The notes beneath the pieces were generated by a model. It saw nothing but the letters and a program-made list of their open reading frames with translations, was not told the DNA's origin and did not search any database. Both the position numbers and the translations under genes were made by a program. DNA of 64,000 nt, from positions 22,096 through 86,095 of the forward strand of contig JAPMLR010000011.1 of NCBI GenBank assembly GCA_026410415.1. The letters are read 5' to 3'. This DNA comes from Denitratimonas yunnanensis (SeqCode) (lineage in GTDB: Bacteria; Pseudomonadota; Gammaproteobacteria; Xanthomonadales; Xanthomonadaceae). This document shows positions 37,583 through 46,995 of this stretch, piece after piece. Position 1 is the stretch's first letter, and every line of letters begins with the position of its first letter.

Positions 37583-38323
37583 TCAGTACAGCGTCGCGCT
37601 GAGTAGGAAATCCAGGAACAGCACCATCAATGAGCCGTAGACCACCGCCTGGGTCGTCGCCACCGAGGTGCCCTCGGGTGTGGGCCTGGCGTGGAAACCG
37701 ACATGGGTGGCGATCAACGCGCAGAACACGCCGAACACCGCCGCCTTCACGAACGCCTGCCCGTAGTCGTCCCACAGGTCCACGCTGGATTGCAGCGAGG
37801 CCCAGAAATAGCCGGGATCCACGCCCAGCAGGTAGACCGCCTGAAACCAGCCGGCCACGATCGAAAAACAAATGAATACCGCGGTCAGAAGCGGCACGCT
37901 GATGCAGGTGGCCAGGAAGCGCGGCACCACGACCTTGCCGACCGGGTCGATCGCCATCATCGACAGCGAGGTGATCTGGTCGGTGGCACGCATCAGGCCC
38001 AATTCCGCCGCCATCGCCGAACCGGCGCGGCCGCAGAACAGGATCGCGGTCAGTACCGGCCCCAACTCGCGGAAAACGGTCAGCGACAGCATCGTGCCGA
38101 GCGCATTGCCGGCACCGAAGGTCACCAGGGTGCGATATCCCTGCAGCGTCATCACCAGCCCGACGAAGGCACCGCCGACCGCGATGATCGGCACCGAGCG
38201 CGCACCGATCACGTAGATCTGGCGCACCGTGTCGCGCCACTGCGAGCGGCCGGGACGGATCGCGCCAAGAATGCGGAACAGGAACAGGCCGAAACGGCCC
38301 AGCGCAGCAAGCGTCTCACGCAT
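37583..38323 (-). CDS. mlaE: ABC permease MlaE
   Basis: Membrane permease of the phospholipid transporter MlaFEDB. The 246-residue product is very hydrophobic with about five membrane segments and the MlaE family blocks GARSVPIIAVGGAFVGLVMTLQGY, LGPVLTAILFCGRAGSAMAAELG, MRATDQITSL and DPVGKVVVPRFLA. Its start overlaps the mlaF stop by 8 bases, consistent with coupled translation. Confidence 0.95.
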   Translation of the reverse strand: MRETLAALGRFGLFLFRILGAIRPGRSQWRDTVRQIYVIGARSVPIIAVGGAFVGLVMTLQGYRTLVTFGAGNALGTMLSLTVFRELGPVLTAILFCGRAGSAMAAELGLMRATDQITSLSMMAIDPVGKVVVPRFLATCISVPLLTAVFICFSIVAGWFQAVYLLGVDPGYFWASLQSSVDLWDDYGQAFVKAAVFGVFCALIATHVGFHARPTPEGTSVATTQAVVYGSLMVLFLDFLLSATLY

Positions 38324-39113
38324 GGGTCACCGTCCTGGTCGCACGGTAATCGAAACCGATCGGGCCATCCGGCGCACCATCCATGAACTGGCGCACCAGA
38401 GGATCGGTGCTGGCATCCAGTTCCTCCGGCGTGCCGGCGAACACGATGCCGCGATTGGCCACGATCAACACCTGATCGGCAATCCCCATCACCTCGCGCA
38501 CGTTGTGGGTGATGACCAGGCTGGTCATGCCCAGCGCATCGTTGAGGCGACGGATCAGGTTCACGATGACGCCACTGGCGATGGGATCCAGCCCGGTCAA
38601 TGGCTCGTCGTAGAGCATCAGCGGCGGATCGGCCACCACCGCACGCGCCAACGCCACGCGCCGCGCCATGCCGCCGGAGAGTTCGTTCGTCTCCAGCGCA
38701 CCGGCTTCGCCCAATCCCACTGCCGCCAGCTTCATCTGCACCAGCTCGCGAATCAGTTCTTCCGGCAGATCGGTGTGGGTGCGCAGCGGCAGTGCGACGT
38801 TCTCGAACACGTCGAGATCGCTGAGCAGGCCATTGCCCTGCAGCATCACACCCATCCTGCGGCGCAGCGCGAACAGATCGCGCGCGCGCGGCAGCGGCAG
38901 TGAATGGCCGAGCACGTCGATGTCGCCGGATGCCTGCGCCAGTTCGCCGACCACGCCGTACAGCAGGGTCGACTTGCCGGCACCCGAAGGCCCCAGCACT
39001 GCCGTCACGCTGCCGCGTGGCAGCGACAGGCTCACGTCGGACAGGATCGTGCGTGCGCCGCGACACAACGTGACGCGACCGAAAACGACAGCAGGTTCCT
39101 GATGTTGGGACAT
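38316..39113 (-). CDS. mlaF: ABC ATPase MlaF
   Basis: ATPase of the MlaFEDB phospholipid transporter. From ATG 39113 it has 265 residues: Walker A LGPSGAGKST, a Q-loop region (VMLQGNGLLSDLDVFENVALPL), signature LSGGMARRVALARA, Walker B LMLYDEPLTGLDP and the H-loop region LVITHNVREV. The frame extends upstream to 39191, but ATG 39113 gives the usual length. It is the first gene of the operon mlaFEDCBA on the minus strand, with a 139-bp gap to the response regulator gene downstream of the operon's promoter side. Confidence 0.95.
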   Translation of the reverse strand: MSQHQEPAVVFGRVTLCRGARTILSDVSLSLPRGSVTAVLGPSGAGKSTLLYGVVGELAQASGDIDVLGHSLPLPRARDLFALRRRMGVMLQGNGLLSDLDVFENVALPLRTHTDLPEELIRELVQMKLAAVGLGEAGALETNELSGGMARRVALARAVVADPPLMLYDEPLTGLDPIASGVIVNLIRRLNDALGMTSLVITHNVREVMGIADQVLIVANRGIVFAGTPEELDASTDPLVRQFMDGAPDGPIGFDYRATRTVTHA

Positions 39114-39252
39114 GGCAAGGAAGACCCTGGAGTTGTTGCCACAACGGCGGCGAACGACGCGCAACGTTGCCGCAAAGGCATGAACAGGCAAGGCAACGGC
39201 GGATTATCGCCGCCCCCTTCCCCGCAAGCCAGCCACCGCCTGAGCGGTTCGT

Positions 39253-39810
39253 TCAGGGTTGCGACGGATTGTCCAACTCCGAGGCCTCGCGTGGCGGGCG
39301 CTTTCCGAGCTTGCGCTGGAGCGAACGTCGATGCATGCCGAGCAGGCGCGCGGCAGCGGAGATGTTGCCCCCCGTTTCGGCCAGCGCCTGCTGGATATGC
39401 TCCCACTCGATCCGAGACAAGGGCGTCATCGCGGCCGGCTCTGTCACGTTCTCCACCACCTCGCCGGAAATCGCCCGCAGGATCGCATCCAGCGAGGCCG
39501 GCTTGGGCAGGTAGTCGTCGGCACCGCGCTTGATCGCTTCCACCGCAGTGGCAACGCTGGCGTATCCGGTGACCAGCACGATGCGCATCGTCGGCAACAG
39601 GGCTCGCAACGGCGCGATCAACTCCAACCCGGTACCGTCACCCTCGGCCAGCTTCAGATCGAGCAGGGCGAAGTCCGGACGATGCAAGCGCGCCATGCGC
39701 AAGGCATCGGTCGATCGCGAAACACCCAGCAGTTCGATGCCGCGCCGCTGCATGGCACGGGCCAGTGTCCGCACATAGAGGTCATCGTCATCCAGCAGCA
39801 AGCCGCGCAT
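39253..39810 (-). CDS. regA: RegA/PrrA/ActR-type redox response regulator
   Basis: Response regulator of 185 residues from ATG 39810 (GGGAGGGCA upstream; a GTG at 39813 is also in frame). The receiver domain has the acidic pocket (LLDDDD, about 6-10) and phospho-acceptor Asp51 (FALLDLKL). The C-terminal Fis-type helix-turn-helix contains RIEWEHIQQALAETGGNISAAARLLGMHRRSLQRKLGKRP, very close to RegA/PrrA, which control respiration and photosynthesis genes in alphaproteobacteria. Its ATG overlaps the kinase stop by one base (TGATG), so the pair is coupled. Confidence 0.92.
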   Translation of the reverse strand: MRGLLLDDDDLYVRTLARAMQRRGIELLGVSRSTDALRMARLHRPDFALLDLKLAEGDGTGLELIAPLRALLPTMRIVLVTGYASVATAVEAIKRGADDYLPKPASLDAILRAISGEVVENVTEPAAMTPLSRIEWEHIQQALAETGGNISAAARLLGMHRRSLQRKLGKRPPREASELDNPSQP

Positions 39811-41030
39811 CACGCCTGCCCTCCCGGCATCGGCACACGAAACGCCACGCGCGTGCCGCCACCTTCGACAGATTGCATCCTCAGCTCGCCACCGAGGCGT
39901 TCGATGGTGGCCTGCGAGAGTGCGAGTCCGACTCCCAGCCCACCCGGTTTGTCACTGCCGAACAACGTGCCCGGCAACAGCATCCGCCCCGGCTCCAGCC
40001 CCTTGCCGTGGTCGCGCACCTCACCGACAAGGCAGCCTGCTTCGCAGCGCAGCGACAACGAAATGCGCGCATTGCCGTTCGCCTCACCGGCATCGGCCGC
40101 GTTGTCCAGCAAGGCCCGCAGCAGATGCCCGATCGCCGCATCCACCTGAAGGCCTGCCGGCAACACCGCATCACGCTCCAGCACGATGGCCGGGCGCAAC
40201 AGGGTCCAACGTGCCACCACCTGCTCGGGATCGATACCTTCTCCGAGGCGTGCGGCGCGGGCCAGATCGCGTACCCGATCACGGCAGGTTCCGGCCAGCG
40301 CGTGCAGCAACTGGATATCGTCCTCCAGTGCCTCGGGCAGCTCGCCGGTATCGAGTTCGTCGAGCAGCAGCAACATCGTCGCCAGCGGCGTATTGAGCTC
40401 ATGGGCAACGGACGCGGCATGGGTGGCCAGCGCCAGGATGCCTTCGTCACGCACGAACCGTTCGCGCAAGCGCGCCAGCTCGGCATCGCGCTCACGCCGC
40501 TGTGCAGCCATGCGGGCGAGGAAGTACACGAACACGGCGGCAGACACCACGAAGTTCACTGCCATGCCCCACAGGTGCAGGTCGAATCCATCCATCGCCA
40601 CCCCATGCACGTGCGGCAAAGGGCGTCCGAACATCGCCACCAGCAGGTAGGCCAACCCGCACAGCGCTGCCGTGGCGTAGATCCAGCGCTGCGGCAACGC
40701 CAGCGCCGCGAACGCAATGGGTAACAGGAACAGCGAGGTGAACGGATTGGCTGGCCCGCCACTGCATCCGATCAGGAAGGCCAGCACCGTCATGTCCACC
40801 ATGATGTGGAGGAACACCTCCCACGGCGGCGCATCCTCGCTGCGCCTGGCGCGCTGCAGTGCATAGATGTTGAATCCGGCCAGCAGCGCGATGGCCGCGG
40901 TCATCGACCACAGCGGCAGCGGCACGGCAAGCAGGAACGCCACGCAGGCCACCGTCACAAGCTGGCCTGCCACGGCAAACCAGCGCAGCGCGGCGAGCGT
41001 GGCGATCAGTGAGGTGCGGTCGGACATCAT
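39810..41030 (-). CDS. regB: RegB/PrrB-type redox-sensing histidine kinase
   Basis: Membrane histidine kinase, 406 residues from ATG 41030. About six membrane segments fill residues 12-175, with GGPANPF at about 91-97, which resembles the ubiquinone-binding heptapeptide of RegB. The phospho-acceptor box is ASVAHELNTPLATM (His210). A cysteine (Cys249, TCRDRVRDL) lies 39 residues after this His, close to the redox cysteine spacing in RegB. The ATPase domain has the N box (LLDNAADAG) and G boxes (RDHGKGL; GGLGVGLAL). A GTG at 41075 would add 15 residues. It lies 84 bp downstream of the copper TonB receptor gene and overlaps the response regulator. Confidence 0.9.
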   Translation of the reverse strand: MMSDRTSLIATLAALRWFAVAGQLVTVACVAFLLAVPLPLWSMTAAIALLAGFNIYALQRARRSEDAPPWEVFLHIMVDMTVLAFLIGCSGGPANPFTSLFLLPIAFAALALPQRWIYATAALCGLAYLLVAMFGRPLPHVHGVAMDGFDLHLWGMAVNFVVSAAVFVYFLARMAAQRRERDAELARLRERFVRDEGILALATHAASVAHELNTPLATMLLLLDELDTGELPEALEDDIQLLHALAGTCRDRVRDLARAARLGEGIDPEQVVARWTLLRPAIVLERDAVLPAGLQVDAAIGHLLRALLDNAADAGEANGNARISLSLRCEAGCLVGEVRDHGKGLEPGRMLLPGTLFGSDKPGGLGVGLALSQATIERLGGELRMQSVEGGGTRVAFRVPMPGGQA

Positions 41031-41114
41031 CGTGTCAGCATGCCACCGAACGGCCACTGCGCCACGTCCATGCACTCAAGGGACGTGACGCACGATGAGC
41101 GACAACCACCCGGC

Positions 41115-43208
41115 TCAGTAACTGAAATCCAGCTTCAACCACGCGCTTCGCCCGGGCTCGAGAATGCGCACCTGCTCTGCCGGGTAGCCAAAGTCGGCAC
41201 TGCCGGCGAGATTGAGGTGTTCCGAGTACGCCCGATCGAACAGGTTGTCGATGCCCGCCGAAAGGCGCACATGCTCACCTGCACGCAGGCTTCCATTGAT
41301 GGCCAGCGTGCCGAAACCCTTGCTCGCACCCATGTCCTGGCCCACCACATTGCCCTGCCCGATGGCGACACGGTCCTGCGCATCCACCACCCGCCACACG
41401 ATGCCGGAGGACCAGTTCCCCGATTCCCACGCAGCGCTCATGCGCAGCTCCAGCGGTGGCATCTGCGGCAATGGCATGTCGGCATCGCGGTTCTTGCCAT
41501 GAGCCTGTGCCAGCGTCGCACCGAGTTTCAGCCCGGTCAGCGGGCGATACTCCACTCCCGCCTCGACCCCATGAATGCCCGCATCCACATTGTCTGCATG
41601 GCTGGAATTTCCCATCATGCCGCCAGCGCTGTAGGTGAACAGGATGTAGTCGTCGATCCTGCCAACGTAGGCATTGATCCAGGCATCCAACCGCCGCGAG
41701 CGGAAGCTCATCCCGGCGTCCAATTGCGTGGTGCGCTCAGGCTCGATGCCATCGAAGGCGTTGATCGATCCCATCGGGCCGTGGTCGGGCGAGAACAACT
41801 CCCAGTAGTCGGGCATGCGGCTCACATGGCCCACCCCCGCAAACACGCCGAAACCTTCATTTCCCTGCCATTCGTAGCGCAGGAACCCACTGCTCAGGTT
41901 TTCGCGACGGCTCTGGCCGGACGTGGATGGCCCCATGTCCCCCATGTCCATCTTCGGATCGGCGTGCATCCCGCCCATGCCACCGCCAGCACGAAGATCC
42001 GTGGCGCTCGCGCGATCACGACGCAACCCGGCGATCCAGCGCGATGGCGTGCCCGTCTCGAACGCGATTTCGGCGAAGGCACCGCGATGACGCAACTCGG
42101 CATCGATCTCCCAGGGCTTGTTCACATGCGCACCACGACCCATCGCGCTACGGCTGCGATGCCGGCTGTTCTGTGCATCCACACCTGCGGTGAGCTGCCA
42201 ATGGGCCCAGCCGAATCCGACAGCGGCACGACCGCCCTGGGTGAGGCGATCCACGTTCGCACCCATCGGCATCGGCATGGGACTCATCGGGTTCGGATCA
42301 CGCAAGCTGTAGTTGTCCATCAGGTGATCGACATGGTTCCGGTAGGCACTGGCCTCGATCCGCTGCAACGCACCGTCGAATCCGGATTTTTCGAACCGCA
42401 ACGAACGCGAATCGCGCTCGAACATCGAGCCATCCATGCCGCGCCCGGCATAACGGGCCTCTCCATCACCCCGACCCATGCCGATTTCCAGCAGCGTGTC
42501 TTCATCCGGCGTCCAGCCGAACGCGGCATCGGCATTCCACTTGTCCCACAGCGACGGAACGCGGCTGCCATCACCGGCCCGATAGTCATCCGCCTCCGAG
42601 GTGTTGCCGCTCATGCGCACGTAGCCCTGCGAGAATCCCGCATCGGCATCAAGCACAAGATCACGACGCCCATTGGAACCGGTCAGCACACTACCCGTGG
42701 CTCGTGCACCCGCCGCATCGTATCGCGCTGCATCACGTTCGAAACGCACTGTGCCAGCGGATGCACCCGGTCCCCACAGCACTGTCTGCGGGCCTTTCAC
42801 CACCACCAGCCGATCAAACGTCTCCGGAGCCATATAGGACATCGGATTGTCCATCCGCGCCGGGCAGGCACCGGGCATGCTGCCGTCATTGGACAGCAGG
42901 TTCAGACGCGATCCGAACATGCCGCGCAACACGGGATCGCCATTGCTGCCGCCATTTCGGATCGCGGTAAAACCGGGAATGGTCTTGAGATAGTCGGCAC
43001 CATCGCTGGCCGGTACCGGCTGGCGCGGCAACTTCGGATCAGTCTGCCATTCCACGCCATCGGCAGGGGCCTGCGCGGTGACGATGATGGCATCCAGCGC
43101 ACGCCGTTCCGCCTCGATGGAGTCGGTGCTCGCGAGAGCCAACATCGGCCACGCCAATGGCAGAAACCGCCATGCCCGACCTGCCTTGCCAACGCCACGC
43201 CCTGCCAT
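41115..43208 (-). CDS. OprC/NosA-type copper TonB-dependent receptor
   Basis: Outer-membrane receptor for copper uptake, 697 residues from ATG 43208 (GGAG 8 bases upstream; ATG 43223 is an alternative). A signal-like N-terminus is followed by a plug domain (about 60-180) with SMPGACPARMDNPMSYM and LVVVKGPQTVLWGPGAS, which match the OprC/NosA family. The barrel ends in an aromatic residue (KLDFSY). Met/Asp-rich loops (PNPMSPMPMPMG; GGGMGGMHADPKMDMGDMGP) support copper binding. It lies in a same-strand run with regB and regA downstream and the PLP enzyme, glyoxalase and S9 peptidase upstream. No clear TonB box. Confidence 0.92.
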   Translation of the reverse strand: MAGRGVGKAGRAWRFLPLAWPMLALASTDSIEAERRALDAIIVTAQAPADGVEWQTDPKLPRQPVPASDGADYLKTIPGFTAIRNGGSNGDPVLRGMFGSRLNLLSNDGSMPGACPARMDNPMSYMAPETFDRLVVVKGPQTVLWGPGASAGTVRFERDAARYDAAGARATGSVLTGSNGRRDLVLDADAGFSQGYVRMSGNTSEADDYRAGDGSRVPSLWDKWNADAAFGWTPDEDTLLEIGMGRGDGEARYAGRGMDGSMFERDSRSLRFEKSGFDGALQRIEASAYRNHVDHLMDNYSLRDPNPMSPMPMPMGANVDRLTQGGRAAVGFGWAHWQLTAGVDAQNSRHRSRSAMGRGAHVNKPWEIDAELRHRGAFAEIAFETGTPSRWIAGLRRDRASATDLRAGGGMGGMHADPKMDMGDMGPSTSGQSRRENLSSGFLRYEWQGNEGFGVFAGVGHVSRMPDYWELFSPDHGPMGSINAFDGIEPERTTQLDAGMSFRSRRLDAWINAYVGRIDDYILFTYSAGGMMGNSSHADNVDAGIHGVEAGVEYRPLTGLKLGATLAQAHGKNRDADMPLPQMPPLELRMSAAWESGNWSSGIVWRVVDAQDRVAIGQGNVVGQDMGASKGFGTLAINGSLRAGEHVRLSAGIDNLFDRAYSEHLNLAGSADFGYPAEQVRILEPGRSAWLKLDFSY

Positions 43209-43289
43209 GATTCCGCTCCGCATCAAAGGGCGAGCATCGTAGGCAGTGCGTGAAGGCGGGGGGATGCGACCAAGTGTCGCAGGGCGGTA

Positions 43290-44090
43290 TCAGATGGCCC
43301 GGGGTTCCACCGTCGCCAGCAGGCTGCGCAGGCGCTCGACGATGGATTCGGAATCCGGCAGCGGGTGCGCGTCGATGGCGACAATCGGCCAGAGCCCGCC
43401 ACTGTTGCAGCAGAACCCAGCCGTCAGGCCGGCAATGTCGTGCCGCGTGATCGGCTGGCGTGTCACCTGTCCGCCTCCGGCACGAAAGGCTTGCGACAAC
43501 ATCTGCATCGTGCTGCCTTGCAGTTGCGGTGCCTGCGGCCAGAGCAACGCATCGTGGTGGAAAAAACCGATGTTGAACGTCGCACCCTCAGCCACGAAAC
43601 CATCATCCGTGAGCAGCAACGCATCGTCGAAACCCTGCATGCATGCTTGACGGCGCAGATGCATCACGTCGAAGCTGCCGCCGTGCTTGAGCTGCGGCAG
43701 GTAGCGGCTGTGCAGCGTGCTCATCAGGCGCACGGGCGCGATGATTTCCGGCGCAGGCGGATCAACCAGCATCAGCACTTCCAACCGCGCCGGTGAAGGC
43801 ATCGCGCGTGCAGTGAAGTTGGCGGCACCGATGCTGATGCGCAACGAGGCATCCGCCATGCCAGCCAGCGCGCACCGCATCTGGGCACGCAAGGCATCCG
43901 CATCGAGCGCCGCATCGAACAACACGCGCGTGGCTTCTTGCAGCCGCGCCAGATGCACGTCCAAACCACGCACCGCTCCTGCGCGCACCTGCATCGTGGT
44001 GTAGTGGCCATAGCCGCTGCGTGCAAAACGCATCAGCGCCGCCGCATCGGCGGGACGGCCATCGATGAATGCGCGCGTGTCGCTCACCAT
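43290..44090 (-). CDS. Class IV aminotransferase / aminodeoxychorismate-lyase-like PLP enzyme
   Basis: A 266-residue fold-type IV PLP enzyme. Family features: the lysine region YLPQLKHGGSFDVMHLRRQA (candidate PLP Lys), DDALLLTDDGFVAEGATFNIGFF (the conserved E-G-x-T-x-N loop) and ITRHDIAGLTAGFCCNSGG. The size fits PabC (4-amino-4-deoxychorismate lyase) but D-amino-acid or branched-chain aminotransferases are alternatives. ATG 44090 overlaps the end of the glyoxalase gene by 7 bases; an upstream ATG at 44117 would overlap by 34. I give no gene symbol because PabC is not proven. Confidence 0.8.
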   Translation of the reverse strand: MVSDTRAFIDGRPADAAALMRFARSGYGHYTTMQVRAGAVRGLDVHLARLQEATRVLFDAALDADALRAQMRCALAGMADASLRISIGAANFTARAMPSPARLEVLMLVDPPAPEIIAPVRLMSTLHSRYLPQLKHGGSFDVMHLRRQACMQGFDDALLLTDDGFVAEGATFNIGFFHHDALLWPQAPQLQGSTMQMLSQAFRAGGGQVTRQPITRHDIAGLTAGFCCNSGGLWPIVAIDAHPLPDSESIVERLRSLLATVEPRAI

Positions 44091-44503
44091 TGCCCGGCAT
44101 TGGGCATCGAGCGCCATGGCTCGGCCGGCGGCAACGGATCACCCTTTTGCAACAGTTCGATCGAAATGAGGTCGGGGGACCGCACGAATGCCATGTGGCC
44201 ATCACGCGGCGGGCGATGGATCACCACGCCCATCGCCGCAAGATGCGAACAGATGGCGTAGATGTCCTCCACTTCGAACGCCAGGTGCCCGAAATTGCGC
44301 GCACTGCCGTAGTCCTCGTCGTCGTGGTTGTAGGTCAACTCCACTTCCGATTCGGGACTTTCCGGCGCGGCCAGATAGACCAGCGTGAAGCGGTGTTCGG
44401 GAAAATCCTTGCGCCGCGTCTCGCGCAGGCCAAGGCCCTCGCAGTAGAAACGCATCGACGCGTCCAGATCGCGGACACGAACCATGGCGTGCAGGTATTT
44501 CAT
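44084..44503 (-). CDS. gloA: Lactoylglutathione lyase (glyoxalase I)
   Basis: Converts the hemithioacetal of methylglyoxal and glutathione to S-lactoylglutathione. The 139-residue VOC-fold protein aligns with E. coli GloA: the four metal ligands are present (His5 in YLHAMVRV, Glu in VELTYNH, His in FGHLAFEV, Glu in ISIELLQKG). MKYLHAMVRVRDLDASMRFY is typical. The start is 7 bases after the S9 peptidase stop, and the end overlaps the PLP enzyme start, so the three genes are probably one operon. Confidence 0.92.
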   Translation of the reverse strand: MKYLHAMVRVRDLDASMRFYCEGLGLRETRRKDFPEHRFTLVYLAAPESPESEVELTYNHDDEDYGSARNFGHLAFEVEDIYAICSHLAAMGVVIHRPPRDGHMAFVRSPDLISIELLQKGDPLPPAEPWRSMPNAGQW

Positions 44504-44510
44504 CGTCGGC

Positions 44511-46868
44511 TCACTTCAATCGGCGTTCGAACAACTTGAAGATGCGGCGGTACTGATCCAGCCATGCGTTGGCATGGACATACCCGTGGCGCTCCAGCGG
44601 GTAGCTGGCCAGCTCCCAGTTTTCCTTTTCCAGCTCGATCAGGCGTTGCGCGAGGCGCACCGAGTCCTGATAGAACACGTTGTCGTCCATCATGCCGTGC
44701 GCGATCAGCAAGTCGCCTCGAAGACCATCGGCGAAAAAGATCGGCGAACTGCGGCGGTACGCTTCCGGATCGATGTCCGGGGTGTTGAGGATGTTGGCGG
44801 TGTAGCCGTGGTTGTACTGGGTCCAATCGGTAACTGGCCGCAACGCTGCGCCGGCGTGAAACACTTCCGGTGCCTTGAACATCGCCATCAGCGTCATGAA
44901 ACCGCCGTAGGAACCACCGTAAAGGCCCACGTTCGCGGCATCGCCCTGATGGTGCTCGACCAGCCAGCGAACACCATCGACCAGATCCTGAAGTTCCGGT
45001 TCGCCCATGTGGCGGTAGATCGCGGTGCGCCAGTCGCGCCCATAGCCTTCGGAGGCGCGGAAGTCGATGTCCAGCACCAGATAGCCTTGCTGCACCAGCA
45101 GGTTGTGGAACATCTGCTCGCGGAAGTAGTACGGATAGCGGGCATGGGTGTTCTGGGTGTAACCGGCACCATGCACGAACAGGACGATGGGGTATTTCCT
45201 GCCCGGCTCCAACGTCTCGGGGCGGTAGAACTTGGACCACAGCGGCTGCTTCACCTGCGAGGACGGCACCTCCGCGATGCGCGGCGCCATCCAGTCGATC
45301 GCCTTGAACGCCTCGCTGCGCGTATCGGTCAATACGCGCGCTTCTCCGCCGTCCGCAGGCACGAGCGCCAGTTGCGTCGGCAGATAACTCCGCGAGTAGC
45401 GCACCAGCAACTGGCGGCCATCGGGTGAAAGCTCGAAGCCTTCCACGCCGTCGAGCGCCGTCAACTCCCGGACCTCGCCCTTGCCGATCTCCTTCACGCA
45501 GACTTCGTAATCGCCCGGCCATGCACGATTGCAGAGAAAGTAGAAACGCGAGCCATCCACCGAGAGCTGCGGATCCGAGACTTCCCAGTCGCCCTTCGTC
45601 AGCATCTTGGCTTTGCCGTTTTGCGCGACGGTATACAGGTGCGAGTAGCCGCTGTCTTCCGACAGCAGCCACAGCGTGCGATGGTCGGGGAGCCAGCCGA
45701 AGTCGTTGAAGTTCCAGTTGATCCAGCCCGGATCGGTGAGACGATGCATCGGTGTCAGTTCGGCCTTGCCGGCGGACAGCGTGGCAATCCAGCGGTCCTT
45801 GTTGTCGGTGGCACGCAGCATCACGGCAGCACGCGTGCCATCGTCGGTGAAGCGCACGGCATCCACCCGCACCGGCCGCGCACCGGCCAGCGCGTCCTTG
45901 CCGGCGGCCTTGCGCAGGTCGGCCAACGGATCGATCCCGATGCCGGGCAGCACGTCGAACGGCACCACCGATTGCGTGAGAGACTCCAGGTCAACGCGCA
46001 CCAGCTTGTGTCCGCCGGGCGGGTTGCGACCGACGCGCGTGCGCACGTCCTCCACTTCCTCGTAGCCGGACTCGGTGACGTACAACGGCATCTTTCCGCC
46101 CTGGCCGCGCTCCTGTTTCTTGTCCTGCGTCATCGCAAGCAACCACCGCCCGTCCGGGCTCAGCGCCGTCGCCGTGACGATGACATCGTCACCGAGGAAC
46201 ACCGGCAGCGGTGCGCGCGTGGCATCGGCACGGCGCAGCTCGAGATCCCGCTCACGCTGCGCCTCCTTGTCCGACTTCTGCCTGGAGAGTGTGGAGAACA
46301 ATTCCAGCTGAAGGTCCCGAAGCGCGTCGGGCCTGGGTTCCGCAGCAGGATCCTTTTCAGCCTTCACCACGGCCACCTGCGCCATCAAGCGGGAATTCAG
46401 ATCCACCGAATACCAGTCCTGCCCGATGCGGAACTGCGCCTTCGCACCATCGGCAGAAAATTGAGGCCCCCCGACGACCGTGCCGGTTCGGGTCAACTGC
46501 AACAAAGCCGAATTGCGCAGATCGCGAAGGAACACGTCGCCGTTGCGCACGAAAAGTGCCCGGGAGCGTGTTCGGTCGAACACCGGGGACGGACCATCCA
46601 GCACGGCGACCTCATTGTCGGAAACCGCACGAACGGTGCCCTGATCCAGCGCGATCGCGTGAAGGTCGCGCAGCGGGCTGCCTTGCCGCTTCACCGAGTA
46701 AAGCACCTGCCGGCCATCCAGCGACCAGTAGGGCGACTCCACCGCGGAACCGATCCAATCCGGATCGGCCATGACCTGTTCCAGAGTCAGCGGTTCGGCC
46801 GACGACGCGACCAGGGAAACGGGCAAGGTGAGCAGCATCGGCAGAATGCCGGTGAACAATCGACGCAT
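44511..46868 (-). CDS. Secreted prolyl oligopeptidase-family peptidase (S9, DPP-IV type)
   Basis: A 785-residue exported serine peptidase. The signal peptide ends near residue 22-24 (LPVSLVASSAE). A beta-propeller fills about 30-530 (SPYWSLDGRQVLYSVKRQG; LSVDGSRFYFLCNRAW). The alpha/beta-hydrolase domain (about 540-785) has the nucleophile Ser in GLYGGSYGGFMTL, the Asp in HGMMDDNVFYQDS and the His in ERHGYVH. The architecture matches dipeptidyl-peptidase-IV or S9C/S9B peptidases that cut small peptides in the periplasm; specificity is not readable here. ATG 46868 has AAGG upstream. It leads the gloA-PLP operon. Confidence 0.92.
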   Translation of the reverse strand: MRRLFTGILPMLLTLPVSLVASSAEPLTLEQVMADPDWIGSAVESPYWSLDGRQVLYSVKRQGSPLRDLHAIALDQGTVRAVSDNEVAVLDGPSPVFDRTRSRALFVRNGDVFLRDLRNSALLQLTRTGTVVGGPQFSADGAKAQFRIGQDWYSVDLNSRLMAQVAVVKAEKDPAAEPRPDALRDLQLELFSTLSRQKSDKEAQRERDLELRRADATRAPLPVFLGDDVIVTATALSPDGRWLLAMTQDKKQERGQGGKMPLYVTESGYEEVEDVRTRVGRNPPGGHKLVRVDLESLTQSVVPFDVLPGIGIDPLADLRKAAGKDALAGARPVRVDAVRFTDDGTRAAVMLRATDNKDRWIATLSAGKAELTPMHRLTDPGWINWNFNDFGWLPDHRTLWLLSEDSGYSHLYTVAQNGKAKMLTKGDWEVSDPQLSVDGSRFYFLCNRAWPGDYEVCVKEIGKGEVRELTALDGVEGFELSPDGRQLLVRYSRSYLPTQLALVPADGGEARVLTDTRSEAFKAIDWMAPRIAEVPSSQVKQPLWSKFYRPETLEPGRKYPIVLFVHGAGYTQNTHARYPYYFREQMFHNLLVQQGYLVLDIDFRASEGYGRDWRTAIYRHMGEPELQDLVDGVRWLVEHHQGDAANVGLYGGSYGGFMTLMAMFKAPEVFHAGAALRPVTDWTQYNHGYTANILNTPDIDPEAYRRSSPIFFADGLRGDLLIAHGMMDDNVFYQDSVRLAQRLIELEKENWELASYPLERHGYVHANAWLDQYRRIFKLFERRLK

Positions 46869-46995
46869 GGCAAAGCCTTTCAGGACGCGAAGAACGGGAA
46901 AACCGCGAGTGTAGAGCGTTCGGGCGGCTCGGGCCCGTGACCTTGGCCATGTCACGCCCCGATGCCCGCCAACCGTGGCTCGCACGAATTGCCGA

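Noticed and set aside
41040..43253. Long plus-strand open frame across the TonB receptor gene
   Set aside because: No recognisable domain; it mirrors the minus-strand receptor, which has strong family motifs.
43290..46868. Methanobactin or other copper-chelator biosynthesis cluster
   Set aside because: The copper receptor and a PLP enzyme are present, but no precursor peptide, MbnB/MbnC-type genes or exporter could be seen.
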